Assembly (NCBI GenBank): GCA_037382205.1
Contig: JARRQD010000022.1
Location: 7,720 to 71,719 of the forward strand
Direction: 5' to 3'
Source: Thiodiazotropha sp037382205
GTDB lineage: Bacteria > Pseudomonadota > Gammaproteobacteria > Chromatiales > Chromatiaceae
DNA: 64,000 nucleotides
The notes under the pieces are model-generated. The model was given only the letters and a program-made list of their open reading frames with translations. It was not told the origin of the DNA and ran no database searches. Positions 8,084 through 17,217 of the stretch are shown here, piece after piece. The first letter of the stretch is position 1, and each line of letters starts with the position of its first letter. The translations under genes and the position numbers were made by a program.

Positions 8084-10870
8084 ATGGGTTTTTTAACACT
8101 CTATATAAACACTGCCATCGCTGGCCTATTGGACGAAACAGTCGCCCATCCCCCAATTCCACTACTGACTGAATCCGGCCAACATGTGGTGGGCAGCGGA
8201 CAACCCTACAGCCCGAAAAAGAGCTGTGCCGGCAGTGGTTGCCACGATTATGAAAAGATCACCCACGCCTATCACATACAGCAGGGCAGGGATGAAGCAA
8301 GGGACGACTATGGTCGGGATCATGGCCAGCCCCAACTCTTTTCACCCGGTTACTTTGGTGGCTATAACTGCATGGGTGGCAGTAATACAGACATTACGGC
8401 AAAAAAGCAGAATGCATCGATTGATAGTTTCGCCGATCTGGGTACCCCAGATCTGGTAATGCGCTGTACCCGCTGCCATTCGGGGGGCGGCTGGATGGAG
8501 ACCGACCGTAACGGCCGGCGCTATGATGCTGTGGATAGCGCAACCGTGGACTATCTGGATGGGGACTACTACAGTCGTAGCGTCGATGAAGCAGGGCAAG
8601 CCGTTGTCGAACTCTGGGATTGGCAGGCCTCTGGTGTGGCTGAAAACGATTGTTTGCTCTGCCATGTCAATCTGGGTGAGATGGTCAGTCATGACAACCA
8701 GTTGGATAGCGAAACGACAGCGTTTACCCATGCCACCACGCTGCGCTCGGAGCTGATGCGTTCAGGTAAGTTTCGTTATGCGGCGACCGCCATGCTTGAG
8801 TTTTTGGATCTCAATATGGATGAGGAGGGCCAACCTCAACCCCTGGTCAGCTTCACTCGCCAGGATGATGACAGCGACGGTAGCGTCAGTGCTTCAGAGA
8901 TAGCGCTCGATGACAATGAACTGCCGATTGTCGAATGGAATGCGGATGCCTTTACCGAACAGGGACTGGTGACCATTCCCATGGTTCGCTATCCGGGTAA
9001 CGACAACTGTATGTATTGTCACTTAACCTCGAATTCACGACGGGGCTTTTACGGTTTCGGTGAGGGTGCCGAGGCGGTATTTGATGAAGATGGCCTGCAG
9101 GTTCGTGATTATCAGGACGATGTCCACAAGGGACAGGTATGGAAGGAAGCCAACGGGGAAGAGCGTGACATTGAGAATTGTAATGCCTGCCATAGCCGCA
9201 ACTACTACAAAAAGAGCTTCGGCTATCAAGCCGACCTGGATGCCAACCACAACTTCCTGAAAGGTAATTCCGATATGGATATTGCCAATGACAAGGATTA
9301 CAACCCACCGGCGAAATCCTGCGTCTACTGTCACGAACAGGCAGAGACTCCGGCCATCCCTTCAGGTCATGAAGATATGCTGGCGGCCCACCGTGAGCGT
9401 TGGAAGCTGGCAGGAGATATGACCGGCTACACAGAAGATTCGCTGGATCGTATCACCCAGACCCATCTGGATGTTCTGGCCTGCGAAGCCTGCCACATCA
9501 CCGATAAGGCGTCTCGTGGTACACCGATACAGATCATGTACCGCTACTCAGCGACAGAGGATGGCACACTGAAGGTGAGGCCTTATAACGCCCGCTATCG
9601 TGCTCAATGGCTCGATAAGACCAGTGGCCATGTACTGACCAAAACGGAACGCAACAGTATTTTCAAGATGGAGATCGATGAACAGGGTAACCGAACCGGT
9701 CTGATGATCGATCCGGTCTCTGGTGACACCGTGGGTAACGTCGATGTACAGATGTCCCATGGTAGCTGGCGCTTTTCAGACCCTGAGGATTACGCAGGCA
9801 TCGTGGCGCAAAAGGGTGCTTACGACAAACTGCTGAGTTCAAAGGGTATGGAGAATCCTGATACGGTACTGAGATGGGGCGCATCCAACTTTTATGTGCT
9901 CTCACACAACACCCGGCCTGCTCCTGAGTCGGTTCAGTGTGAGGAGTGTCATGAGAAAAACTCACGGGGGGCTTTCAGTTCGCTGATTTCAACCTCTGGT
10001 GTGATGGGTGCTTCTAACAGTAAGACGGTTGTCGAGCTTCCAGACAGACGACTGATCGATGAAGGCATCGTTGAAATGGCCTTTCCTTCCATGAAAGCAG
10101 ACGATGCAGGCGTGATTACTGAGAATGTGGAGGATCTGCTCTACTACAGCGCCATCAACCCCTCTCTGTCGATCCTGGGTACGGCCAATGCACCGGTATT
10201 TGCCGGTTATATGAGTGAGTCAGATGCCGATACCGGCATGGCAGGCTTGGGTCTGCGCAGTGAAGAGATTGCTGTGTTGCGTGAACAGATGCCTTCCTCC
10301 AGCACAATCTACCTGTTCAAGCCCCGTTACGGTGATCAGATGGTGAAGGATAGCGCCATCATGACCGACAGAAACGGGCAGGCTGCAACGGTCATGATGA
10401 CCTATCGCTTCCTAATACGTGTGGAAGCTGGTGAGCCGGTTGATGCGGCAACTCAGGCGGGCCGGATGAATCTCTCCCAAGTCTATAAGATTGAGGCCAA
10501 AAACAGCGATGGTGAGTCGGTTAAGCAGTTCCCCGGAACCCCTCTCTTCATCAAGCTTCCATGGACCGGCACCAATCAGCAGGCCTTGACCGTAATTTCT
10601 TCGGAAAACGGTGAGAGCTGGAGTGATTTGCAGGCCGATCAGATCGTTGTCGCCAAGCCGGCTACATCAGACCAGGATGGTTATGTCGTCCTCAGAACCG
10701 ATCATCTGAGCTTTTTTGCCGTCGCAGAGAGAACGGAAACGGACGATACAAACTCTGATAGTGACAACAGCAGTAACGACAGCGGTGGTAATGGAGGCGG
10801 TGGCGCCGTGTTGATACTACCTTTGCTGCTGTTGGGTTGGTCACTGCGTAAAAGGCTCATTCAGGATTAG
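8084..10870 (+). CDS. octahaem cytochrome c with GlyGly-CTERM-like tail
   Basis: This 928-residue protein has seven CXXCH sites, starting near residues 128, 190, 309, 366, 413, 467 and 619, plus a CX4CH at 48 (CAGSGCH): up to eight c-type haems. Residues 650-890 lack haem sites and look beta-rich. The C-terminus (about 897-928) is a Ser/Asp/Asn linker, a GGNGGGG run, a hydrophobic helix and a basic end (LRKRL). This is the layout of GlyGly-CTERM sorting tags, which rhombosortase is thought to process during type II export to the surface. It is therefore probably the outermost, metal- or partner-facing electron carrier. The N-terminus is hydrophobic but has no basic residues before the core. 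The in-frame codons just upstream would encode a basic segment but have no start codon, so the true start is uncertain. It is the first gene of the cluster. Confidence 0.85.
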   Translation: MGFLTLYINTAIAGLLDETVAHPPIPLLTESGQHVVGSGQPYSPKKSCAGSGCHDYEKITHAYHIQQGRDEARDDYGRDHGQPQLFSPGYFGGYNCMGGSNTDITAKKQNASIDSFADLGTPDLVMRCTRCHSGGGWMETDRNGRRYDAVDSATVDYLDGDYYSRSVDEAGQAVVELWDWQASGVAENDCLLCHVNLGEMVSHDNQLDSETTAFTHATTLRSELMRSGKFRYAATAMLEFLDLNMDEEGQPQPLVSFTRQDDDSDGSVSASEIALDDNELPIVEWNADAFTEQGLVTIPMVRYPGNDNCMYCHLTSNSRRGFYGFGEGAEAVFDEDGLQVRDYQDDVHKGQVWKEANGEERDIENCNACHSRNYYKKSFGYQADLDANHNFLKGNSDMDIANDKDYNPPAKSCVYCHEQAETPAIPSGHEDMLAAHRERWKLAGDMTGYTEDSLDRITQTHLDVLACEACHITDKASRGTPIQIMYRYSATEDGTLKVRPYNARYRAQWLDKTSGHVLTKTERNSIFKMEIDEQGNRTGLMIDPVSGDTVGNVDVQMSHGSWRFSDPEDYAGIVAQKGAYDKLLSSKGMENPDTVLRWGASNFYVLSHNTRPAPESVQCEECHEKNSRGAFSSLISTSGVMGASNSKTVVELPDRRLIDEGIVEMAFPSMKADDAGVITENVEDLLYYSAINPSLSILGTANAPVFAGYMSESDADTGMAGLGLRSEEIAVLREQMPSSSTIYLFKPRYGDQMVKDSAIMTDRNGQAATVMMTYRFLIRVEAGEPVDAATQAGRMNLSQVYKIEAKNSDGESVKQFPGTPLFIKLPWTGTNQQALTVISSENGESWSDLQADQIVVAKPATSDQDGYVVLRTDHLSFFAVAERTETDDTNSDSDNSSNDSGGNGGGGAVLILPLLLLGWSLRKRLIQD

Positions 10871-10882
10871 TCGATCAATCTT

Positions 10883-11101
10883 ATGGAATCCAAGATCGAT
10901 AGCATCAAGAAGATGCTGCCATGGGGTGCCGGCGCCGGATTCGCGACCGGGCATATGATGCTGACGTCACAATGTACCATTGTGACGCTCGGACTATGCA
11001 CCGGTTGCGCTGGCTGCGCGGTTGCCCTGGTTTCTCTGGTGAGCTGGGGGGCGCTGAAGGATCGCCCCCCCAAGCAACTCAATCATACTGTAGATGAATA
11101 G
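10883..11101 (+). CDS. small Cys-rich membrane protein in cytochrome cluster
   Basis: This 72-residue protein starts 12 bases after the octahaem gene and overlaps the next gene by 8 bases, so it is very likely translated with them. A Gly/Ala-rich segment (residues 14-28) is followed by C31 and then C39, C42 and C45 in the sequence CTGCAGC. A hydrophobic helix comes next (46-57), then a basic, Pro-containing tail. Four closely spaced Cys could bind a metal or a cluster or form disulphides. I do not recognise the family. Position suggests a part of, or assembly aid for, the electron conduit (inference). Confidence 0.65.
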   Translation: MESKIDSIKKMLPWGAGAGFATGHMMLTSQCTIVTLGLCTGCAGCAVALVSLVSWGALKDRPPKQLNHTVDE

Positions 11102-12350
11102 GCCGGCGATTTGTGCGATTGTCAGTCATCTCCTGCTCCTTCCCATCGCTGCTACGGTGAAAGCCGGAGTCTCAGGAGACAGTGAACTCCGACTGCAAGT
11201 GGATAACACCCATTTCGGTGAGACTGAGGCCTCGATTGAGCTGTGGAATGACCTCTACTATACGGATCGATCCAGTGGGCTCGATCTGGGGATTCAGTTT
11301 GCCATCGAAACTGGTGAGCCAAATGACACAGGTCGACTCTATCAATGCTTCATTCGCAGCGATGGGGAAGGTTTGGGACCTGACATTACCATTGGTCGAT
11401 TCGAACATATTGACAGTCGCGGATTCAGCAACCTGGACGGTATCTCATTCGATCAACAGTCAGACCAGATCGGTTGGAGGCTCTATGCCGGTAAACCAAG
11501 AAGATTTGAAACTTCTTGGGAAGAAGATGCCAATCTGGTTTTAGGGCTATTTTCAGATCTCAATATTTTGTCTGTTTATCAGACGGATCGATTTAGCAGG
11601 CTCTTGCTTAATCTGGGTCTGGAACGACGTTGGAGCAGGAGACGACAGAGCAATCTCCATTTAGGTCTGAGCGGTGAAAGGCCAAAAGTCGATGCCGGTC
11701 CGCAATTCAAAGATTTCAATCTGGCGGCAGATTGGGATCTGGATGACCAATACTTCCACAGGATGGTACTTGATGCCCATTATGACCTTAAGGCACAGGG
11801 CTTTCTGAGATTAGGCTATCGCTATTTCCGACCTAATGAGGAACCAGAGACTTTTCGTGATCGTTACCATGGCTTCTTCAGCATGGAGCGACAGTCACTA
11901 CTCAAAGGTGTCTGGCAGTTGCCCGAATATCGAAGATTGCAAACCAATTTCGAGCTCAACGGTAGTCGGCAGGCGCAGGGCAATGGTGGGCTCGGTTTAG
12001 CTTCCGAGCTGATCTACACCACCGGATTTGGTGCTGTATGGGATACCCGGCTCGACTATCTGGAATCAGATGACGACTATGCCTTTTCTGGTTATCTGCG
12101 ATACAAACAACCGATTGATTCCAGTTCGAGAATAGAGCTGGAGAGCGTTTATCAAAAGAAATTCACCCAACTTTCTGGTAATAACCATTTGCTAGGGCTC
12201 TCATGCTCCTATTCAAAACGGATTAAATCGGCTTGGCAGGTCGATCTCAGTGGCGAATGGTTGGACCACTCGGAGCGGGACGATGAGTATCGACTGGCCC
12301 TCTCGTTGCGCTACGAGTTCTATCAAACCAATGTTGGAGAGTTGCCATGA
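11094..12350 (+). CDS. outer-membrane beta-barrel (porin-like) protein of cytochrome conduit
   Basis: This 418-residue protein has a signal peptide (residues 1-24, cleavage near VKA-GV). The mature chain shows repeated alternating amphipathic beta strands, for example SGLDLGIQFAIE, GFLRLGYRYF, AFSGYLRYKQ and RLALSLRYEF, with charged turns, as in an outer-membrane barrel of about 18-22 strands. It has no haem motif. Lying between a surface-type octahaem gene and a periplasmic heptahaem gene, it is the best candidate for the pore of a porin-cytochrome complex, as MtrB is in Shewanella. This is role by context, since sequence identity to MtrB is not obvious by eye. It overlaps the upstream small gene by 8 bases and the downstream gene by 4. 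Confidence 0.75.
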   Translation: MNRPAICAIVSHLLLLPIAATVKAGVSGDSELRLQVDNTHFGETEASIELWNDLYYTDRSSGLDLGIQFAIETGEPNDTGRLYQCFIRSDGEGLGPDITIGRFEHIDSRGFSNLDGISFDQQSDQIGWRLYAGKPRRFETSWEEDANLVLGLFSDLNILSVYQTDRFSRLLLNLGLERRWSRRRQSNLHLGLSGERPKVDAGPQFKDFNLAADWDLDDQYFHRMVLDAHYDLKAQGFLRLGYRYFRPNEEPETFRDRYHGFFSMERQSLLKGVWQLPEYRRLQTNFELNGSRQAQGNGGLGLASELIYTTGFGAVWDTRLDYLESDDDYAFSGYLRYKQPIDSSSRIELESVYQKKFTQLSGNNHLLGLSCSYSKRIKSAWQVDLSGEWLDHSERDDEYRLALSLRYEFYQTNVGELP

Positions 12351-12949
12351 GAGTGTTTTTGCTGGTCTATCTACTGTTGGCCTGCACTCAAGCCTTCGCT
12401 GAAGTGGCGGCAGGTGAGGAGGGTGAGAAAAGTTGGTGGGAGAAGCGTCATGAGAGAGCTGATCTCTACTTTCCCCATAATGCCCACCTGGAAGTTATGC
12501 AACAGGGTAAGGATCTCTGTATGGCTTGTCATCCATTTAACAATAACAAGATTACCGATTTGGAGTTGCTGGAGAGTCTGCAAACGATCTACAACGAACC
12601 GCTGGAGGAGATCTGTCACTCCTGCCATATGCAGACCCGAACCGCCCCCTTGGCTTGTGAGGTTTGCCATACCGATCCGCAGACCATTCGGCCACCTGAT
12701 CATCAAGGGGACTACACCTGGTTCCACACAGAAGCGGCAAGGCTCGATGAGAAGGCCTGCCGCAGCTGTCATATCGACTTGAGTTTCTGTACAGACTGCC
12801 ATTTCAAACGTAATCCCGCCAAGCATATGATGCATCCGCTGGGCTATCGCGACCGGCATGGTCTGGAAGCGAGAGTTAATTCGACCTCTTGTGCTGGCTG
12901 TCATCAGTTGGGTTATTGCAGTGAATGCCATGCGGGGAGTGGGAAATGA
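12347..12949 (+). CDS. periplasmic heptahaem cytochrome c
   Basis: This 200-residue protein has a signal peptide (cleavage near AFA-EV, residue 18-19) and seven CXXCH motifs starting at C58, C90, C104, C138, C148, C182 and C191. One haem per about 26 mature residues is a wire-like packing, and extra His residues (H44, H119, H127, H160, H163, H171) can supply distal ligands. The motifs are partly paired, as in MtrA/DmsE-type and NrfB-type wires. Its start overlaps the stop of the barrel gene (ATGA), and its own stop overlaps the next gene. It probably carries electrons through or up to the barrel (inference). Confidence 0.88.
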   Translation: MRVFLLVYLLLACTQAFAEVAAGEEGEKSWWEKRHERADLYFPHNAHLEVMQQGKDLCMACHPFNNNKITDLELLESLQTIYNEPLEEICHSCHMQTRTAPLACEVCHTDPQTIRPPDHQGDYTWFHTEAARLDEKACRSCHIDLSFCTDCHFKRNPAKHMMHPLGYRDRHGLEARVNSTSCAGCHQLGYCSECHAGSGK

Positions 12950-13929
12950 GTCGTTGGTTCATTGTATTGATCTTATCTACATTAATTGCCTGCGGAGGCG
13001 ATGATCAATCGTCGCCCGACACAGCCAGGCCAGGTAACTTGTTGCTGGATGAGAGCCACGGAGACAACGGATTGGCTTGGGGATTAGAAAACTGTGATGG
13101 TTGCCATGCGATGACGGTGATTCATAAGGATACGACAACAACCATCAGAGAGATGGTTCGGGATAAAGGGTATGAGACCTGCACTGGATGCCATGGTGAC
13201 AATGGGACCAACGAGCCCCGTGAATGCCTGATCTGCCATAACCCGAATGATCTGCCGTCTGCACCCTACCTCGATGGGCGCCACTCGCACACTTTCCCAA
13301 CATCGGGCAGTTCTGAGATGAGCGACGAGGATTGCCTGGTCTGTCACCACTACTCCGACATGGATGGCACCTTTGATCTGAATCTCGATTTAACAAGTTT
13401 CAATGATGTGGCAGGCCAACCCTCCGCCTACCTGGCTGAAGCGGATTTCTGTTTGCGTTGTCACAACCGGGATCATCAACAGAGTGGTTTTGAGATTGTT
13501 GGCGAAAGTTATCTTGACCCATTGATCGCTTTAGAGGATGACTATCAGCACATCGACTACCATGGCTGGCGAGATGGTTCAGGTCAGCGTACTTATAACG
13601 GTCTAAGGTCGGCCTACGTTTATCCTCAAGTGGTGGATTGCACGGATTGTCATGCCATGCATGGCACCGAGAATCAGAAATTGATTATTGATACGACCCG
13701 TAAAGGTGCGCGTATGCTCAATGAGCCGCCATTTACCTCAGCGGAGTTTCCCATCGAGATAGGTGACCAGGGAGACTATGCGCAACTTTGCGTAATTTGC
13801 CATGCCATGCAGTTTGAAGTTGATGAAGGGGGGCAGGATGCCGGAAATGGATTGCGTGGCGTCCATCTCGTTGGTGATGATTGCCGACCTTGCCATACCC
13901 ATGGTGAGGCCTCACAGGTGGGGTTATGA
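12946..13929 (+). CDS. octahaem cytochrome c lipoprotein
   Basis: Starting at ATG 12946, which overlaps the upstream stop as ATGA, gives 327 residues with a lipoprotein signal MSRWFIVLILSTLIAC and C16 as the lipidated residue. The frame extends seven codons upstream, but that would spoil the signal. Eight CXXCH sites follow: CDGCH, CTGCH, CLICH, CLVCH, CLRCH, CTDCH, CVICH and CRPCH. Residue +2 is Gly, not Asp, so outer-membrane sorting is expected. It is likely tethered to the outer membrane, on either the periplasmic or the surface side. It is part of the tightly overlapping operon, and its stop overlaps the next start by 4 bases. Confidence 0.88.
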   Translation: MSRWFIVLILSTLIACGGDDQSSPDTARPGNLLLDESHGDNGLAWGLENCDGCHAMTVIHKDTTTTIREMVRDKGYETCTGCHGDNGTNEPRECLICHNPNDLPSAPYLDGRHSHTFPTSGSSEMSDEDCLVCHHYSDMDGTFDLNLDLTSFNDVAGQPSAYLAEADFCLRCHNRDHQQSGFEIVGESYLDPLIALEDDYQHIDYHGWRDGSGQRTYNGLRSAYVYPQVVDCTDCHAMHGTENQKLIIDTTRKGARMLNEPPFTSAEFPIEIGDQGDYAQLCVICHAMQFEVDEGGQDAGNGLRGVHLVGDDCRPCHTHGEASQVGL

Positions 13930-14816
13930 GTCGATCAATTGTCCTGGTTTTCTGGTTCGCTCTGCTGTTGCTGGCCTCGACAGTTGGCTTTGCCAGAGAT
14001 GACTACAAATTACCACCACTGCATCACCCGGTGGCGATTCAACTCCCCGCTGAGATGACCATACCGGAGGACTTTTCCCTCGGCGAGCATAGCGAACTGA
14101 TTTGTGATACCTGCCATGGGATCGAAAACCTGAAAGATATCCCACTTGATGAAGTCGATCCTGATGAAGATAACTTTCTTCACTACGGTCCCTATGAGGA
14201 TCTGACCGATTTCTGTTACCACTGTCATGAAGAGCAGGGTCAGCAACGATACAACCTTCATGTGATGCTTGATAACGCCGGTGAGATCGATGACTCAGGT
14301 TGCACCTATTGTCACGCAGAGATACCGGACCCCGCTGAAGAGATAGCCGTTGATGAGATGGAGTTTCGCCTACCGAAGGAGAAGCTCTGCTATGGCTGCC
14401 ATTTAAAGACTCCCCATCTGAATGCGCTCACTCATCTGCAGGAGCCGGATGAGAAGATGTTGCAACGCATCGCCCTTGCAGAAGAGCAACAAAAGGTCAA
14501 GTTGCCTCTCGACAGTGACGGCAGGGTCACTTGTATAACCTGCCACACCCCCCATCAGTCTGGTGTTATCGATCCGCAAAGGGCGGGGGGCAAAAGTGTC
14601 GAAGAGCGTTCAATCGATGATGGCATCCTCTATCGGCGTACGGCCTGGAGCCGACTTTTTGCCGAGGACAAGGCCCTACGACTGAAAGCGCTGAAAGAAG
14701 AACATCAAAAACAGTTCGCTAAAACCCATTATCAGCGAGTTGAAAAGGAGATACTGATCAGATTGCCCGCCAAAGACGGAACACTCTGTCTCTCCTGCCA
14801 TGAATTTGAGGACTAG
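13926..14816 (+). CDS. periplasmic hexahaem cytochrome c
   Basis: This 296-residue protein has a signal peptide (MSRSIVLV to about residue 23, GFA-RD). Six CXXCH sites follow: CDTCH, CYHCH, CTYCH, CYGCH, CITCH and CLSCH, the last close to the C-terminus. A long charged helical segment separates the fifth and sixth haems (about residues 215-285). The sequence has the acidic, His-rich look of periplasmic electron shuttles. Its start overlaps the lipoprotein stop (ATGA), and the next gene begins 2 bases after its TAG. It probably passes electrons between the inner-membrane polyferredoxin and the outer-membrane module (inference). Confidence 0.86.
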   Translation: MSRSIVLVFWFALLLLASTVGFARDDYKLPPLHHPVAIQLPAEMTIPEDFSLGEHSELICDTCHGIENLKDIPLDEVDPDEDNFLHYGPYEDLTDFCYHCHEEQGQQRYNLHVMLDNAGEIDDSGCTYCHAEIPDPAEEIAVDEMEFRLPKEKLCYGCHLKTPHLNALTHLQEPDEKMLQRIALAEEQQKVKLPLDSDGRVTCITCHTPHQSGVIDPQRAGGKSVEERSIDDGILYRRTAWSRLFAEDKALRLKALKEEHQKQFAKTHYQRVEKEILIRLPAKDGTLCLSCHEFED

Positions 14817-14818
14817 AC

Positions 14819-17098
14819 GTGTCACTAACCGGTTTTAAAGAACAACTCAAACAGTTCATTCGCAGTCAGTGGTTCCGTTATCTGACCATATCTCTAATGA
14901 CATTGTTGCTGTTCGCCCCTTTACTGCTCATTCCACAAATTTTTGAGCAGAGCGATCTGTGTGGCGGTATGTGCATGAGACGCTTCTTTCTACTCTTTCC
15001 CGGTATCGGCTGGGATGACTTTACCCGGCAGATTGAAACCGCAGCGATTGGCGTGGCGATTCTGCTGACCATCTTAACGGTGACATTTCTATTTGGCCGG
15101 CTCTGGTGTGGCTATCTCTGTCCCATGGGCGGCCTGCCAGAACTGGTCAGCAAATTGCTTCATGATCGCTGGAAGATCGACTACCGCTCTCTGCCTCAGG
15201 TGCCGATTCGCTATGGCTATTTCATTACCTATCTGATCCTGCTGCCGGCATTGGGGTTCAGTGCCTGTACTCTGTGTAATTTCATTACCCTACCCAGGTT
15301 GTTTGAAGCTCTGAGCGGTGATTTGAGGGGGATTGCCTATCTGATATCAACCATTGGTGCAGTGAATCTCGGCTTACTCATACTGCTCGGATTTTTTGCC
15401 AAACTTGGCCGGGGATATTGTCAGTTTCTCTGTCCGATAGGCGCAATTGATGGCTTGGTCAATCGGTTAAGCGCCAAGCTGCGTTTTGTACGTCGGGTTC
15501 GGGTGGAGCGGAGCCGTTGTACCGGATGCCGGGTCTGTGCGGAGGTCTGTATCTGCGGTGCAGTCCGCATGGTGGACCGGGTTGCGGTGGTCGATCAACT
15601 CTCCTGTATGTCCTGTCGGGAGTGTGTGGTGGCTTGTGAGTGGGGGGCCATAGATTGGCTGCCCATGCCTTCAGAAAAGGTGCCCAAGCGCCTCAAGAAA
15701 GGTATTGAAGTTGCACCACCCCCAGTTTGGACTGCGGTGACCCCAGAGCAGAATTTACAGCAAAAGAACAACAATCGAAGACGCTGGGTTTTCATCGGTC
15801 TGCTCTCCACGATTGCACTGCTGTGGTTCAGCATGGATGATGCCGCGGCCGGCGAGCGACAATCCGATCCGGATGGCTGCTTGGTTTGTCATGCCGCAGA
15901 GGGGCTTGCCTATGTGGGTGAGAACGGTGTTATCCGCAATGCCTCAATCGATTCAGAATACTATTTTTCTTCGATACATGGCAATGTGCCCTGCCGGGAC
16001 TGCCACCGAAAGATCCGTGAGTACCCACACAAAGAAGAGAATGGGGAAGTTGATTGTGCGGCTTCATGCCATCTCGAAGAGCCCTCCCAGGGGGTCGCCT
16101 ACAGCCATCAGGAGATCGCTGAGGAGTATACAGATTCGATCCATGGTAAAGGGGCTGTTGATGGTTTAACAGCGAACAATCGATGGGATGAGAGTCGCAA
16201 TGATCAACCACCCTCCTGTCGACGCTGCCACTCGAATACCCTCTACATCCCATTGGATAAAAGAGAAGAGTTCAAAGAGATCTTTGCTCATGAAGAGGAG
16301 GTTTGCGGCAACTGTCATCAGGGAGAGGTTTGGAATGGTCAGATGGGTGGGCATATCCTGCGTCGGCTGCTCGGTGTCCGTTGGACAAAGCAAGAGGAGG
16401 TGGCCATGTGCAATGACTGCCACCAGGATCATCAAGCAATGACAGAGACCGAACGGGAGGATACTCCGTCTGGTGAGAATAAGCCCAGCGATCCCCACTT
16501 CGTCTACGCCTCGGACAGTTACGAGATGACCCTGCATGGGCGACTGGTAAATGAAGAGAACAGCCATGGCGTCTCCTGTAACGAGTGTCATGCGCCTGAG
16601 GGATACCATCACGGCATTCTGCCAACCGAGCACCCAAAGTCTGCAGTTAACCCCGAGCAGCTTCCGGAGCTGTGTGGTTCATCCGGGTGTCACGGTTATG
16701 TCAATAACCCCTACAACGAAGATTTCCTGCGGAGTGACATGCATGACCTTGATTGGGTGCCTGGGTACTTTGTCAACACCTCCCTGATTGAGGCCTGGCA
16801 GACATCAAATTGGCAAAAAGTGCTGATGTTTGTTGTTCCTGTATCAGTGATATTTATTGTCACTGGTGTTTTTTGGTCAATTTTTGCGGGTTCCAGGACG
16901 GACTCATTACCCATTCTGGGTGGCAATCGATTTGAGAAGGTCTTCCTGGCCAGAAAGAAGCGTCCTAATAAAAAAGAGAAGAAAACCGATCAGCTGGTTA
17001 AGGATAAAGTCTTCCGACATGGAGAGAAAAGAAGGTGGGCATCTAAGTTCAAGCGGTTTCGAAGAAAACAGGACAATCACCAAGAAATCGCTGACTAA
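14819..17098 (+). CDS. NapH/NosR-type polyferredoxin fused to octahaem cytochrome domain
   Basis: This 759-residue inner-membrane protein starts at GTG. Residues 20-200 contain about four transmembrane helices with two CxxxCP motifs (CGYLCP, CQFLCP), the hallmark of the NapH/NosR/CcoG family. Next come two [4Fe-4S] binding sets, CTGCRVCAEVC and CMSCRECVVAC (about 233-280), expected on the cytoplasmic side. A further helix (about 325-345) leads to a periplasmic domain with CLVCH (near 353), CRDCH, CAASCH (CX3CH), CRRCH, CGNCH, CNDCH, CNECH and CGSSGCH (CX4CH, near 619). Another helix (about 667-690) precedes a Lys/Arg-rich cytoplasmic tail. The protein thus links Fe-S clusters, membrane and periplasmic haems in one chain. 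It is the likely quinone- or cytoplasm-side entry point of the conduit, in place of CymA-type NapC proteins (inference). Confidence 0.87.
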   Translation: MSLTGFKEQLKQFIRSQWFRYLTISLMTLLLFAPLLLIPQIFEQSDLCGGMCMRRFFLLFPGIGWDDFTRQIETAAIGVAILLTILTVTFLFGRLWCGYLCPMGGLPELVSKLLHDRWKIDYRSLPQVPIRYGYFITYLILLPALGFSACTLCNFITLPRLFEALSGDLRGIAYLISTIGAVNLGLLILLGFFAKLGRGYCQFLCPIGAIDGLVNRLSAKLRFVRRVRVERSRCTGCRVCAEVCICGAVRMVDRVAVVDQLSCMSCRECVVACEWGAIDWLPMPSEKVPKRLKKGIEVAPPPVWTAVTPEQNLQQKNNNRRRWVFIGLLSTIALLWFSMDDAAAGERQSDPDGCLVCHAAEGLAYVGENGVIRNASIDSEYYFSSIHGNVPCRDCHRKIREYPHKEENGEVDCAASCHLEEPSQGVAYSHQEIAEEYTDSIHGKGAVDGLTANNRWDESRNDQPPSCRRCHSNTLYIPLDKREEFKEIFAHEEEVCGNCHQGEVWNGQMGGHILRRLLGVRWTKQEEVAMCNDCHQDHQAMTETEREDTPSGENKPSDPHFVYASDSYEMTLHGRLVNEENSHGVSCNECHAPEGYHHGILPTEHPKSAVNPEQLPELCGSSGCHGYVNNPYNEDFLRSDMHDLDWVPGYFVNTSLIEAWQTSNWQKVLMFVVPVSVIFIVTGVFWSIFAGSRTDSLPILGGNRFEKVFLARKKRPNKKEKKTDQLVKDKVFRHGEKRRWASKFKRFRRKQDNHQEIAD

Positions 17099-17217
17099 AA
17101 CGTCATTCCAGCGAATCCCGGAATCTCGAAGCTTGATCTGTCCACACCAGACATTCAATACGATACGAATGCAAAACAGAGACGGCCTGAGTAGAAAATA
17201 GCTATTGAGCCAAAGCA
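17099..17217. other. short intergenic spacer with degenerate repeat hairpin
   Basis: This is the only real gap inside the cytochrome cluster. It starts with CGTCATTCC-AGCGAATC-CCGGAATCTCG, an imperfect inverted repeat resembling dispersed GTCATTCC..GGAAT repeats of proteobacteria. It could mark a transcript boundary or an RNA-stability element between the two halves of the cluster. Confidence 0.4.
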
